In this document: piece by piece, positions 11,917 through 23,104 of the stretch
Numbering within the stretch: the first letter of the stretch is position 1
Layout: each line of letters opens with the position of its first letter
From: Burhinus oedicnemus
Lineage: Eukaryota; Chordata; Aves; Charadriiformes; Burhinidae
Assembly: GCA_008921705.1 (NCBI GenBank)
Contig: VFFE01006818.1
Coordinates: forward strand, 75,468-139,467
Direction of reading: 5' to 3'
Length of the DNA: 64,000 nucleotides
Translations under genes and position numbers: made by a program
Notes under the pieces: model-generated
What the model saw: only the letters and a program-made list of their open reading frames with translations
What the model was told of the DNA's origin: nothing
The model's database searches: none

Positions 11917-13685
11917 CTTGCGCCTGGCGCGGGTACCATTCCCCATTTTTCACTTGTGCTGCTCCACGGGGAAAAGAGCCCAAATTAGCCATACCCTTTT
12001 CATCCCCTCCTCCTTCGTTAGCTTCTGGCATCTCCTCCAGATGCTGGAGGGGACCGTGTGTGCCGGCACGGCATCATTGCACAGCGCGGGGCCGAGACCT
12101 GCACAGCCACGCAGGGTCTTGTCTTGGACTTCTTGAGGACTTCCAATAAACATAAGTAGCCTACATCCCATCTCTTCTTCTCGTCCTTGGGATAGATCAA
12201 ACTGGAGGGATAAATAAGTTATAATAAATTCACGTCTGCTCAGATGACAGTCTTACTTAGGGAGGAATCTGTGGGAGATCTGTACAGTAGTAAAAGGCTT
12301 TTGTAAATAATTACAGGCTTAAGGGAAGCTGTAGCATTGGGTAGTGACAAGTGGTATTTATTCCATATTTTGTTCAATATTGTAAATTACATACTTATTA
12401 AAAAAAAAGAAAAAAGGGCAGATACAGAGCTGTATAAAGCTTCTGAACCCGAGTCTCCGGGCACTTGGTGAGCGCGTGGGTCCTTGGGCGCACACGTGGG
12501 TGCGGAGCCCGGGCTAGCCCTTCTCCAAGAGAGGGCTCGAAGCCAGCAGGTCTGCACCGCGCCTGCGGACGGGGACGCGCTGAGGCGTTGGCTGCCGGGT
12601 GTCAGCTGGGCGCTGCATCCCGCTGGGCGTGCGGCAGGAGCGGCGGCAACGCTCCCCCACTCTTTCCAGAGTTGGTGAAGTCAGCCGGTAACTAACACGG
12701 CAGTTTTAAAAAGAAAAAAAAATGCCTACATATATGCCTTCGGTTACTTGAAGTGGCTGGGAACTGCCTTTTTGGGGAGAGCTTCCTGTCTGGAGATGAT
12801 TCAGTGCCAGTACTTAGTTCTGTTACCCTTAGAGATGCTCTATAGAAATTCCCAGCAGGTAGCGGAGACATCCATGTTGCATCAGAAGCCAAAGGGCTGA
12901 AGTGCTGCTTCGCCGGGGTGCTGGGTGACGTCTGTACTTCTCCGGTCTGGGTGAGACCGGCTCTTGCGGGGCCGGTGTGGTTCAAGTGCAAGCGCGTGCA
13001 GTTTCGGCATTGCCAAACGGGCTGGACATTTCCTGTGCCGAGTGTTTTGCCTTCCCGTAAAAGGGAAGAAAACATTCACAGCAATAACTTCCTCCTATGT
13101 TCGGAGGAATGCCGAGACCAAAATCTGATTTAATACAACGTTTCTGTTTCTTTTAGAATTTCTTCTCACTTTTTTGAAATTTTTAATTGTGCAGGTGGAT
13201 CGTGAATGGTAAAGCGTAGTGAGTGGTGAAGAGAAGGGGAAAAGCAGGATTCATTCAGACTCCCGTGGTTTGTTGTGATTACCAGCGCGAGTCGCGTGAC
13301 GGGTTTCGTTCTGTGCTCGGATAAGTGCAGTGCTACCCCGAGAGCCGACGGCTTGAAATACCTCATGGAAAAGCAGCACACTAAGAGGAGGTAAAAGGCA
13401 AGAAAAAATATGGAATTTTTGGAAATGTAGAACTTCTTTTTTTCCACATTTTTTTCCCCACGGCCCCACGGGTATCTTTGTGCTGAAAGGAGCCTGTGGT
13501 AAGGCAATGATTCTAAAGCTGGAAGCGGCCAGCCAGGTTGTGTTCCCACAGCTTTTCCGGCCGGGCTGTACGTGTACGGGCTCCCGCAGACAGTGGCACT
13601 CCACGCAGAGCACGAGCAGGAGCCTTGGCCCCTCCTCTGGCAATGAGTTCTCTCCTCCCAGCGATCAATTATGCTGTGAATATAT

Positions 13686-13719
13686 ATATATATTCTCCAT
13701 TATATGGAGAGATATATAT
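13686..13719. repeat. AT-rich hairpin with (TA)n arms
   Basis: CTCCAT (13695-13700) pairs with ATGGAG (13704-13709) around a TAT loop. The outer arms are alternating TA on both sides, with one bulged base. The whole can form about 14 base pairs. Confidence 0.75.
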
Positions 13720-13880
13720 CCATTATGATGGCTTTTTGGATATTTCTGGATACTATTAAGCTACTTTAGGGAACATTTAGTCCTTCTCTCTCTATTTCTC
13801 AATTGAAAGAAAGCAGATTTTGAGCAATTTTTTTCCCCAGGAGGGCGGAAAGTAGTATTTGCCTTTAGGGAATAGGGAGA

Positions 13881-13919
13881 GAGCACTTTCCATTCATTAA
13901 ATCTAACTGGAAAGTGCTC
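13881..13919. repeat. Perfect 12-bp inverted repeat, 15-base spacer
   Basis: GAGCACTTTCCA (13881-13892) and TGGAAAGTGCTC (13908-13919) are exact complements around TTCATTAAATCTAAC. Pairing does not extend outward, so it is too short for a microRNA precursor. It may be a cruciform or a paired protein-binding site. Confidence 0.9.
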
Positions 13920-14899
13920 AGGATGTCAGGTATGAAAACAGAGGCTGAGAGACAGGAAAGGTTTTGATTTTATTCAATTGACTATACCGTTTGTCAGGAT
14001 TTTTTTGAATTTGATAATTAAGGAATAATCTAAATAATCTATTTTCAATGCTGTTCATAGTGCAGCGGTTGCATGAGATGCCCCACAGAAGACGTGGTCC
14101 AGCCACAGGGAGACAAGACGGAGTACAAGGAGATGGAGGAGCATTTGTGGCAGTGGTACAAACTGGTGAGAGGGCCACACGGTGCGTCACCTTCCCTCGG
14201 TGGGGAAGATTTTAACGGTAGAAGTAGCCCCCGGTGTCTTTTTTAGGGATGAACCCCACCCTTTTTCCTGGGGGGGAAATTGCAGAAGTTTGAGCGAAAG
14301 CGCGACTTCATTGGTGCTTTGACTGTATATTTCAAGGTCACGTTTGGGACACTTCACAGGGGATTATTGCTTCGTGGGTGCTTTTGGCATTAGTTCTGTG
14401 CCGGGTTTGGGTTTTTTTCCTATTTTTGAGCGTGAGTCTCCGTGTGGCGGGGCTGTGCGGTGTCCCGGCAGGCAAGCAGGGTCCCTGCCTCCGCTCACCG
14501 GGGCTGGCGGCTGCTGGGGTGGCGGTGAAAATCCCGGGCTTTACAGCGCTGGTGTGGTCAGTCGCTCTGGTCTGTTCTAACGAGTCAGGCTGCGGCAGGA
14601 CAGGGACCTCAGCCGCTGGAGCACCGCGCAGCTGTACGGCTTTCCTTCCCCGTCTTTCCTTGTTTCCGTGGATATTTTACATTGCAATGTACAGGTTGTT
14701 AGTGTGTAGCCGCTACATAGGAACAATATCCTAATTTAAGGAGGAATTGCTTTAAATCCGGTGCCTCAGCAGATAGATTATCTGGAAGATAAATCGCCGT
14801 GACATTTAACCGGGAAGCCCGACAGCTCCAGATGGCACGATTTTCTCTTGTTTGTCATCGTTACGCTGATGGTGGTTTTTTCCCTAATACATCTCCATT

Positions 14900-15110
14900 T
14901 CAGCCTGCCGTTGCCCCTCTGCTCCCGGGGCATGGCGGGAGGGCTGGGCTGCGGCGGGGGAGCGGGGCTCCCGGTGCCCAGCCCCGCGGCGGTGGGTGCC
15001 TCCCCTCTGCCCCTGGCCAGGGCGGTCACCGGCAGCGCTCCCACCTGGCCACGGCGACCCCGGGCGTCTCCTCCACACGCAGCCCCCGGCTGTCGAGGCA
15101 GCTGACATAG
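14900..15110. other. CpG-rich block with a G-quadruplex motif
   Basis: GC-rich stretch including GGGAGGGCTGGGCTGCGGC then five G (14937-14960), loops 1, 2 and 7. The 269-codon minus-strand frame that crosses it has no domain. Confidence 0.6.
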
Positions 15111-15981
15111 CGTCCCGCTGTGCACTGTCCTGCCGCACTCCGGGGCGGTGACAGCCACCCTCGCTGCTTTGCTCGTCCCCTGGCGGGGCACCCTGCCTGG
15201 TAAACCCAAATACATCGCAGTGGCCCCGCTGCTCGGGGGGGTCGTCCCGGGTTTCACCACTTGGTGAACGGGCTCGTTTCCAGCTCCGGAACGGAGAGGT
15301 GTGCTGCCCCTTGGTTGGCCTCGTGCTGCTGGTGGTGATCTCTCCCAGCAGGGCTGCCGTCGCTGCCTGGCGCGCGGGGCAGCGTTTCTCTGGACACTGA
15401 GGATTTTTCAGTTTCCTCCTGTCGTGGATGGCACTGCTGGTGCGAGTCACGTTCCAAAGGGGGAACAGCAAGGGTTGGCCAAAAGTCTTGTAGTTAAGTG
15501 GAGAAGATGTGAGGGGAGGGCAGGGAGGGGTGGGCGCGTCCCGACGTGGGTGCGTTTCTGCTGAGGAGCCGCAGAAGCGAACTGCGGGCAGCGGGGACAG
15601 GAGTGGGACGTCTTGTCTGAACCGTCCTGCGAAGCACAGCGCTTCCCAAGGGCTGAAAATGACCTGACGAGTCCCCACCCGTGTTTCCATCACTCTTTTC
15701 CATGTAAAGATGCTCCTGAGACCAGGAGCGTGGGTACCTGGAGATCAGGGCTGGGTCATCCCCGTACAGGCTGTGCAGGGGACAGACACGTCCCTGCTCC
15801 CATTCCCAGTGCAGCGGCACAGGGGGAACTTCGTGACAGTTTGCGTTAATGACTTCTTCCACCTCTAAGCAATTGTGCTGCCGTATTAAAGAGGGAAAGT
15901 AGAGAAAAGTCATCAAATAGTAGCCATGTGGTAGAAAATGAATTACGCTTTGAGGAGTCCTTCTGGTGTTCTCCAGCTTTC

Positions 15982-16071
15982 TAGGTGACCCTGCTCTGAC
16001 AGGGAGGTTGGAGTGGATGATCTCCGGAGGTCCCTGCCAAGCCCGGTGATTCTGATTCTGTGATTCTATTG
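15982..16071 (+). mobile_element. CR1 3'-end fragment, sense to the gene
   Basis: Starts at TAGGTGACCCTGCTCTGACA, continues through GGATGATCTCCGGAGGTCCC and ends with TGATTCTGATTCTGTGATTC. The layout matches the better copy at 52525-52875. It is diverged and about 90 bp long. Confidence 0.85.
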
Positions 16072-18289
16072 AGTTCATATGAAATGTATGAGTGAGATGA
16101 CCTCTCCTGAAAACTGTAGAGACCATCTGAAGGAAGTGTGTTGCAGAGCGTGATCTGTCTGGGCAGAGTCCTCCTTGCCACGTCCCTGAAGACCAGCGCG
16201 AAGTGGCCCAGGAACCCTCTGCAGTTCATGGTCTCTCCGGTGTAAGGCACAAGACGCACTCGTACACAAAGCTGCAGCATATAGACCTCATGCTCTTAAT
16301 TAAAAGGTCACTTTGGCCTGCAACCCAAATAGTTCTTTTTTTTTTCCCCTCTGGGAAAAAAAAATTGCAAAACTCTATTTACTATGATTTGTTTGATCAA
16401 TTTTAATCAAGACTATATGGATGTCCACTTGTATACAGGTACATTTTGTCAGGCCTCAGAAACGGTCCAGCATTGTTGCACCAGTATTTATTTGGCTGAA
16501 AAGCTGTATTGAATACCGGGATTTTATGATCCTACTGTGTGAGGGGTAAGTCAAGATGTAGTGGGTATCTGCATGTTTGTTGGAGTCACAGTTTCAGAAT
16601 AGCCAGTGGTACTTTCATGTGAATATTCATATCTATATTAAGTAATAATATATAGTCGCATGTACATTCTGGGCATTAAGAGCATCCGTATTTCCAGTTG
16701 ATTGATATTTGTAGGACATTTCATTCTACCAGACTTGCTCTGAGATGCTGGAATACCCGCGACTTGGTTTTACAGACAGCGGTGACGGCTGTCCTGCGCT
16801 CGCCAGCAGGCCCTGCACGGGGAGCAGGCGTGCCGTGGCCTCGGTGTCTGCCGGAGTCTGCTCCGGAGGGAGACGCGGGGCCGGTCAGTGCTGCTGTAGC
16901 TCTGCGCTGCCCTGGTACCTCTTAAAATGTGCGGGGCGGCTCGGGGCTTGTAGCGAGACGGAGCATTACCTGCCACGTGGAGCAGGTCTCCGTCGTGAAG
17001 GACCCACACCGAGACTTTGTCCTCCAGGAAAAAGCTGTTCTTCCCTGTGCGAGGTCCGCCTTTGTCTCCTGCGGCTCACGGAGCGTTGCTCGCGGCAGCG
17101 CTGGGCACGGGCAGCGCCAGACCAGCCGTCGCTAGCCCGGTGGGTACATTCCTGGTAAGCAGGAGTGAGTCTTAAATAAGTGTTAGACAAGAAAGGGGCT
17201 AATTTAATAATGAATACTTTGACCAGCTGTATTTGCAGTAGTGTTGGAAACAAGCGTCACCTACTGTGACAGAGCCGTTTCTCTAAGAGCACCGTAGTTA
17301 CTTCTCTCAAACTTTCAAATGATCTTGTCCAACTTTCTCTTGCTGGGGTAGAGAAGTGGAAAGGATTTTACAGGAATAAATACATCTTGATCAGTGAGTT
17401 TCCCGCAGGAGCTGAGTGCCGGTTTGTTACAGCGTTTGAGTGGGAGGAAAGAAATGTGAATTTTTAAGTGAAATAAAACAGGAGAGGGGGAATGAAGTAC
17501 AGGTAGGGGCATGGGGAAGAGGAGAGGGGACGGTTTAACACTGGGATCTGGCTAAGCCTGTATTTTCCTTTTGTGTGTGATTCTGCGGTCATGCCATCTG
17601 ATGATTTCACTTGGCATGAATTCTCTGCTTTGAGAGATGGCAGAAACACAGAATTTAGGCTTTCCAGAAAGAGAAGGCTGGTGACTTCTTAGCAGGCATG
17701 AATTTTTGCAGTCTGAAGTCACATTCTGGGCAATACCTAATGAGACTGACCTAGAGGATTTGCAGTCGGTTCTTTAACAATAATGTAGAAATAATTACAA
17801 GTGAGATGCTTGTTAAAAGGATTTGGTTTTGAAGCTCTTCTTGTGCCTGCGTGGGAGACGATGGAAATGCCTCTGTACTGGCAGGAGGCACCATCTTTTG
17901 GGAAACCTGATTCACGTTTGCCGCTCGGAGGAAGGCTCGCTGGTATCCCGGCAGCGAGGTCTGTAGCCGGAGCAGAAGGCAGCCGGCAGACTCGGTGCCG
18001 GCGGCGGGGGCGGAAGAAGGTGCGTGGTGACCTACTTCTGGGGGGATGCCGGGCGTCCCCGGCGCTCACCCCCGGCACCGGGGCTTGCGGAGCCTCTGCA
18101 CAAGTGAAAGCCGTGCCGTTAGCCGCCTGCTCGCCGGGTGCTGCAGTGAGTAAGCACAGTTTCCTTCCCACTGCCCAGAACGCTCCGTGCGTGCGAGGGA
18201 AAGAGTGGATGTATTTTTGAGATGTAGATTTGCTGACATGTGAAGTGGGAGTCTGGAGATCCGAAAATAGCAGCCGCGTTTTCTGAACG

Positions 18290-18600
18290 GAGAGGGATCT
18301 CCATCGGACGTGAGCGGGGCAGCGCCGTCGCAGGTCCCCGTCTCTCCCGCCCCGCCGTGGGGAGGGAGAGGGGTGCGAAGGCAGGGGGGTGGCCTGGCTG
18401 GGGGGCAGCACCGTGCTGCCTGCCCTTCATCTCCGCCTGCCCTTTCGGGAATAGCGCTGTGGTGGGAGGGGCAGAAGGGAGCCTGGCAGTCCGATTCGGA
18501 AAGTGCAGGACCTCCACGAGAGGGTTGCTCTGCGCCGGGCAGAGCTGCCAGCTGGAGCTGTTCTGTGGCGTTTCCAAAACAATGCCGATCCCCGGTTCCT
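18290..18600. other. CpG/GC-rich block
   Basis: GC-rich with G-runs (18359-18403). It might be an intronic CpG island or alternative promoter, but no first exon of the kinase is seen. Confidence 0.45.
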
Positions 18601-18716
18601 GAACCTTCGCTGAAGAAAAGACCGGGCAAAATTTAAAAAATTGGAATTTCAGCAACAAATCCTTTACTCACTGACCTCAAGAGAATCAGCTGCTGTCCCA
18701 CTCCGTGAGGATGTGC

Positions 18717-18755
18717 GTGCACACACGCGCGTGCACACACACACACACACACACT
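18717..18755. repeat. (CA)n microsatellite
   Basis: GTGCACACACGCGCGTGCAC followed by nine uninterrupted CA units. It is imperfect at the left, pure at the right. Confidence 0.97.
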
Positions 18756-19079
18756 AGGTGAGGTAGCCGATGGGGCACCCTGGCCTTGAGCAGGTCTGTG
18801 TCATCTCGCCAAGGTCTGGGGATCCCACAGGATAACACCGCTGGGATGTTCAAATCAGCTGGTGGGAGGGCTTCTGGGATTTACCCTTCAGAATTACAGG
18901 AGAGGGTTTTTTTTATCTTTCTCTTCAGTGCTATCAAAATAGATTTTTTTGTAGGCAATGAGTTTTTTGGGAAAAAATAAAATCCTGTTGGCACAAGTGC
19001 TGGAAGGCAGGTCAGCTGCCAGGAGAAGCAGGCACGGCTGGCCGAAGAAGACCACAGAAGTCTTCTCTCTTCTCTCCCC

Positions 19080-19530
19080 CTACAGAAGTGGGGAGTCGGG
19101 GCCGTGGCCAGCATCCAGTCCGCCGTGCAGCCGCTGGGGCAGCCCCTGCGCGCTCTGCGACCTCTGCCGTAGCCCTCGTCACCGTCAGCGGGAGCGGGGC
19201 GGGAACGGGGTCCCTGCTCTGCTCCGCCGGCACGTCTCGCCCTCTGCTCGGCAGCGCTGCCGTCCCCGCGGGCTCCTGGGGCCACGCAGCTGCCGCCGGA
19301 GCCTCCGCGCCTGCGCCGTCGCTGGGCTTTGTCCTGGTGGTGGGTCAGGCCACGCGCGTCCACCTGCACGGCGTGCGGCAAAGCTCGTTAGAAACCGGGT
19401 TTCCTGCTGGAAAACGCGTTCCTGGTTGTGCCCCCGGCACCGTGGTGCTGCAGCCGCGGGCCGGACACGCGACGCTGCCGGCGGTGTTCGTGCAGCAGCT
19501 CTTCGGGGAGTGCGGGGCCCTCTCCCCACA
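19080..19530. other. Large CpG-rich block
   Basis: One of the longest CpG-dense stretches in the window (about 450 bp) with open frames in several registers. Candidate intronic island. No coding match. Confidence 0.5.
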
Positions 19531-20663
19531 ACTCCTCAGGTCTCCACTTGCATTAGGGTTGATGTTCATAAAAGCCTGGAAAATGGCACTCTAATTGAGG
19601 ACTGGGTGAGTGGCCCTCGTGTGGCTCCTTACGAAGCCTCTCCGAGAGGAGAGTGGGTGATGGGAGTGCAAAAACGTTACTCTGTTTGAAGAAAAAGACT
19701 CTGAAACTTGGCCTTTTCTGATACTAGCAGTTCTCTTCCAGTTTGTTTTTTGCTCTGACACGTCCGATAGCTCATACTAAAACACCACTAATGAGCAGAC
19801 TGAACAAAGATGTTATTTAAAAGTTGCAGAAAAATATTTGTAGTGTATTGCTGAATATTGTCACTCTTTTTGGAAATGGCAGGAGAAAACCCTGAGTTTG
19901 GATTTGTACCTTTAATCAGTAATGTCTTGATACAAAGGTAACGGTTTGCAGCATTTCCTTTCAGAGAGTCTTAAAACAGGTCAGCCCTTTCTCAGAAAGC
20001 AGGATTTCCTAGTTCCCAAACGTGCATTTTTAGTACCATAATCCTACAGAACAGTGTTGTAACAAACAACTTCACCGGCTCTTGAGGATGTGCAAATATC
20101 CCGCCTTGCTTTTTTTAGTGGCTTCAGCCTCGCAGATGGTGGTTCTGGTGAGCTCCCGGGCCAGGCAGGCGCGCCAGCCTCTGCAGAAGCCTCTGGTGAA
20201 CCTTCAGGAGTGCCGGCGGCACCGCTGCTCCTGCCGCTGCGCGAGCACGCCGTCCGCTCGCCTGCTGTCCCCTGTGCCTGGATGGGACCGCGCCATCCGT
20301 GCGGCAGCAGCGTGCCCGTGCATGTCCAGCCCTGCCTGCTCCGGGGGCTGCTGGCGCTGCTCCTGCATCCGCTGGGTGGGCAGGAGAGCCCACGGAAGGT
20401 CTAGGAGCACCCGTGGAAACGCTGTGTGGAGTGTTAACATCAGTATGAAGATAAGCAGCATTGTTCTGGATGGGGGTCTTAAGCAGTCGGTGCAGGAGCG
20501 TGCTGGGACACCGTAGAGCAATTGTGTAGGGACATGGTGGAAGCAGGAGCTGGTCATTAGGCCAGTCATTTCAGTCTCTGTTTCCTTAAACCCATATCCA
20601 ATGACTTCATCTGCGTGGTGGTTCCCACTGTACTTTCCTGTTAGCTTTCTGTCGTGGTGACCA

Positions 20664-20893
20664 CGGAATCACAGACTAGTTGAGGTTGGAAGGGACCTCT
20701 AGAGGTCATCTTATCCAAGCCCCTGCTCAAGCAAGGTTGCCCAGAGCCAGCTACCCAGGACATGTCCAGATGGCTGTTGAATATCCCCAAGGATGGAGTC
20801 CACCACCTCCTTGGGCAACCTGTGGTATTTGTGGGAAAGCCGTCTGAACTGGTTCAGGGAACTGATCTGGGTTGAAAATACCTGCCTGCAAAC
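20664..20893 (-). mobile_element. CR1 fragment, antisense, with reverse-transcriptase C-terminus remnant
   Basis: Reads as the complement of a CR1 3' end: ACGGAATCACAGACTAG, then GAGGTTGGAAGGGACCTC. Translated on the minus strand it gives RLPKEVVDSILGDIQQ, the decayed C-terminal motif of the CR1 ORF2 protein (usual form R-L-P-R-E-V-V-D/E). The 3' end of the element is at the left. The right limit is approximate. Confidence 0.87.
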
Positions 20894-21659
20894 TAGTGGA
20901 GGGACATGAAAAGGTGGCAACTTGACACCCGCGGTGCCGCTGAGAAAAGGTTATGTAGGACCACAGCCTCCAGAGTGAGACATGGTCCGGCCTTTCCCCC
21001 GTGTCCCCCCACTGTCGTTCTTCCTTGGCTGACTTCTGTTCCCTTGGCTTATATTGGAAAGCTTAAAGCTTGTACCGTAGCACGGCCAGCTAACGCGCGC
21101 CAACACTTACCGTCTTGGGTTTAAAGAGCATGGTAAGATACGGTACGATTAGGTTAGTGGCCAGTTAACGTCTAAGCTGATTGAGCAGCGTGCTCTTCTC
21201 ACATTTGATACCAAGTCGCAGATGGAGGAATTTATTTTGTTTATTGCTTGTATTTTTAAATTAAGCTTTTCTTTTATTTAGCCTTTAGCATAATCCATTT
21301 CAAAGTATGTAAGCGAGGTTTCGATTTGGCTCCTTGTTTGATCCTCTTGAAACTGAAGTCAACGGTGAAACACTGTGAAAGCCCAGGAAATGGGGTGTTC
21401 ATTATTTATCTTTTGAGATATTTTCGTTTTTCCCAGCAAACGTTGTTGGATTGTTGCAGATTCACAGGAGCAAGTTGTCAGCACAGAGTCTGTGCTGCGC
21501 AGTATGGCTTCTAGAACATTTTGTTTTCAGTTTAGACAACACTGAAAGAGTCGAGCTCGGCCCTACAGGAGTCCTAATTAGCTCCATCAGCGTATGCGCA
21601 CCGACATCATTAAACGTGTGTTGTTGGGTTTAGCAAAGGAAGAAGGAATATCAAGTGCC

Positions 21660-21950
21660 ACCTGACTGCACGTAATTAAGTTTAATGCATGAAGAGTTAA
21701 TCCTGCTGTGTATTAGAATTTGTGCCATTTCAGCGTGAACTCGGTATTTCTCAATACCCAAGTATTAAAAGTTAGTAGGAATTAGTGTAAGCTGTTTGCT
21801 ATTGAGCTGAACAATTGGTTTGAATTGAATGCTGGAATAAGATTGTGAGCAATACTATTATTAGCACTTGTTTTCCTGAGTAGGTAATGATCGCTTCGAC
21901 CTGCTGTGGGAACAAAACGATGCGGTAATTAATCCGCTGCGTATGGCAGG
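21660..21950. promoter_or_regulatory. Candidate conserved enhancer
   Basis: Contains CACGTAATTAAGTTTAATGC at the left, GAACAATTGGTTTG in the middle and GCGGTAATTAATCCGC at the right (21923-21938), the last being a palindromic word of the paired-homeodomain type. No repeat signature. Confidence 0.4.
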
Positions 21951-23090
21951 GCAGGTTTTATTCCGTGATCAGCATCTCTCTTACTTGGTGTGAACCACAG
22001 ACAAACAGGATCCCATGGCACGGGGTCTTTCCTGCAGGACCTGGTTCTGCCGTCGGTTCTCTGCCAGTCTTGCGCCTGCGGACCCTGCTGAAAGCCGCCA
22101 GCGGTAACTTGTGGAACTGGGAGTCTGGCTTAAGGCAGATCCCCGGTGCTTAACAGAACTGAACACACGGCGTGTGTTTCCTGGTGCCGTGAGATGGGCG
22201 CCTTCCAGAGCTTTGCCAGGAAAATCGTTGTCTCATTATAGTAAGTCGGAAATCCTGTAGATTCTGCTGGGCCAAAATACCATCCCCGAGCCCTACCACT
22301 GCCATTGGGAATAGAATTCCCAGACAACGGTTCATGGACCTCTCCTCATTACTTCTGCTCTTTATCCATCTGGGAGCTGCAGGCACTGGCCTGCAAGCCG
22401 CAAGCTGTCCGGTCCGCGTGCAATTCTGCTCCGACAGCCTTGCACAGTGTCTTTGAGGAGAAGACCCCTCAGTGGTAGCTCCTGTGCGTACGACGTGCGC
22501 GCTGCGCTGCAGAATGGGCTTTTCAACAAGCGGCACAAAGCGAGAGTCCATTCGGGTCGCTTTGGGTCAGCGTCGGAGCCAGGAATAGGGCAGAGGGCTG
22601 GTGGCTGGCCGGGTCCTCGGTAGCGCCTGCGTGGTGCTGTGGTCCCTGACGTCCTTCTGTGCACCCGCCAGACTGGGCTGCCTTTACTCCCCTGACTGCG
22701 TGCTGCGGGCTGAGACCCTGATTTTGCTCTTTATCATCAGTTCTGGTGACGGTATGTTAAAGATTTCTTGCTTCGTACTTCGGTTTCGTGTCCCGCTTGT
22801 TGCCTCTTGGCTGATTCCCGTTTCCTGGAGGCTGGAGATACCAGTATGATTTCCATGTAATCAGATGCTGGCAAGTGCCGCCTCCGCCTGCGCGAGGCAT
22901 AGCAGGCACAGAAAGCTTGAACAGGGCCCTTGTTCTGTGCTTCCCAGCGAGCAAAAATTGATGTGGACCCAATAGACAGCAGCCCGGGCATATTATGGCT
23001 AACAGCTTGCTGGGGAACAGGCCTTAGCAAATCGCGTTTAATTTGGAAATGTGTAAAAACAGCAAATTAAATGAGCCAGCAGAAGTTTTC

Positions 23091-23104
23091 TTTTTTTTTT
23101 TTTT
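23091..23104. repeat. Poly-T run
   Basis: Fourteen T after AGAAGTTTTC. No retroposed gene adjoins it. Confidence 0.9.

Noticed and set aside
13881..13919. Hairpin as a microRNA precursor
   Set aside because: The stem is only 12 bp and does not extend outward, so a 22-nt product could not be cut from it.
14884..15693. 269-codon minus-strand open frame, and the 243-codon + frame at 18958-19689
   Set aside because: Both run through CpG-rich DNA, where stops are rare. They are Arg/Pro/Gly/Ala-rich, have overlapping frames on the other strand and match no family.
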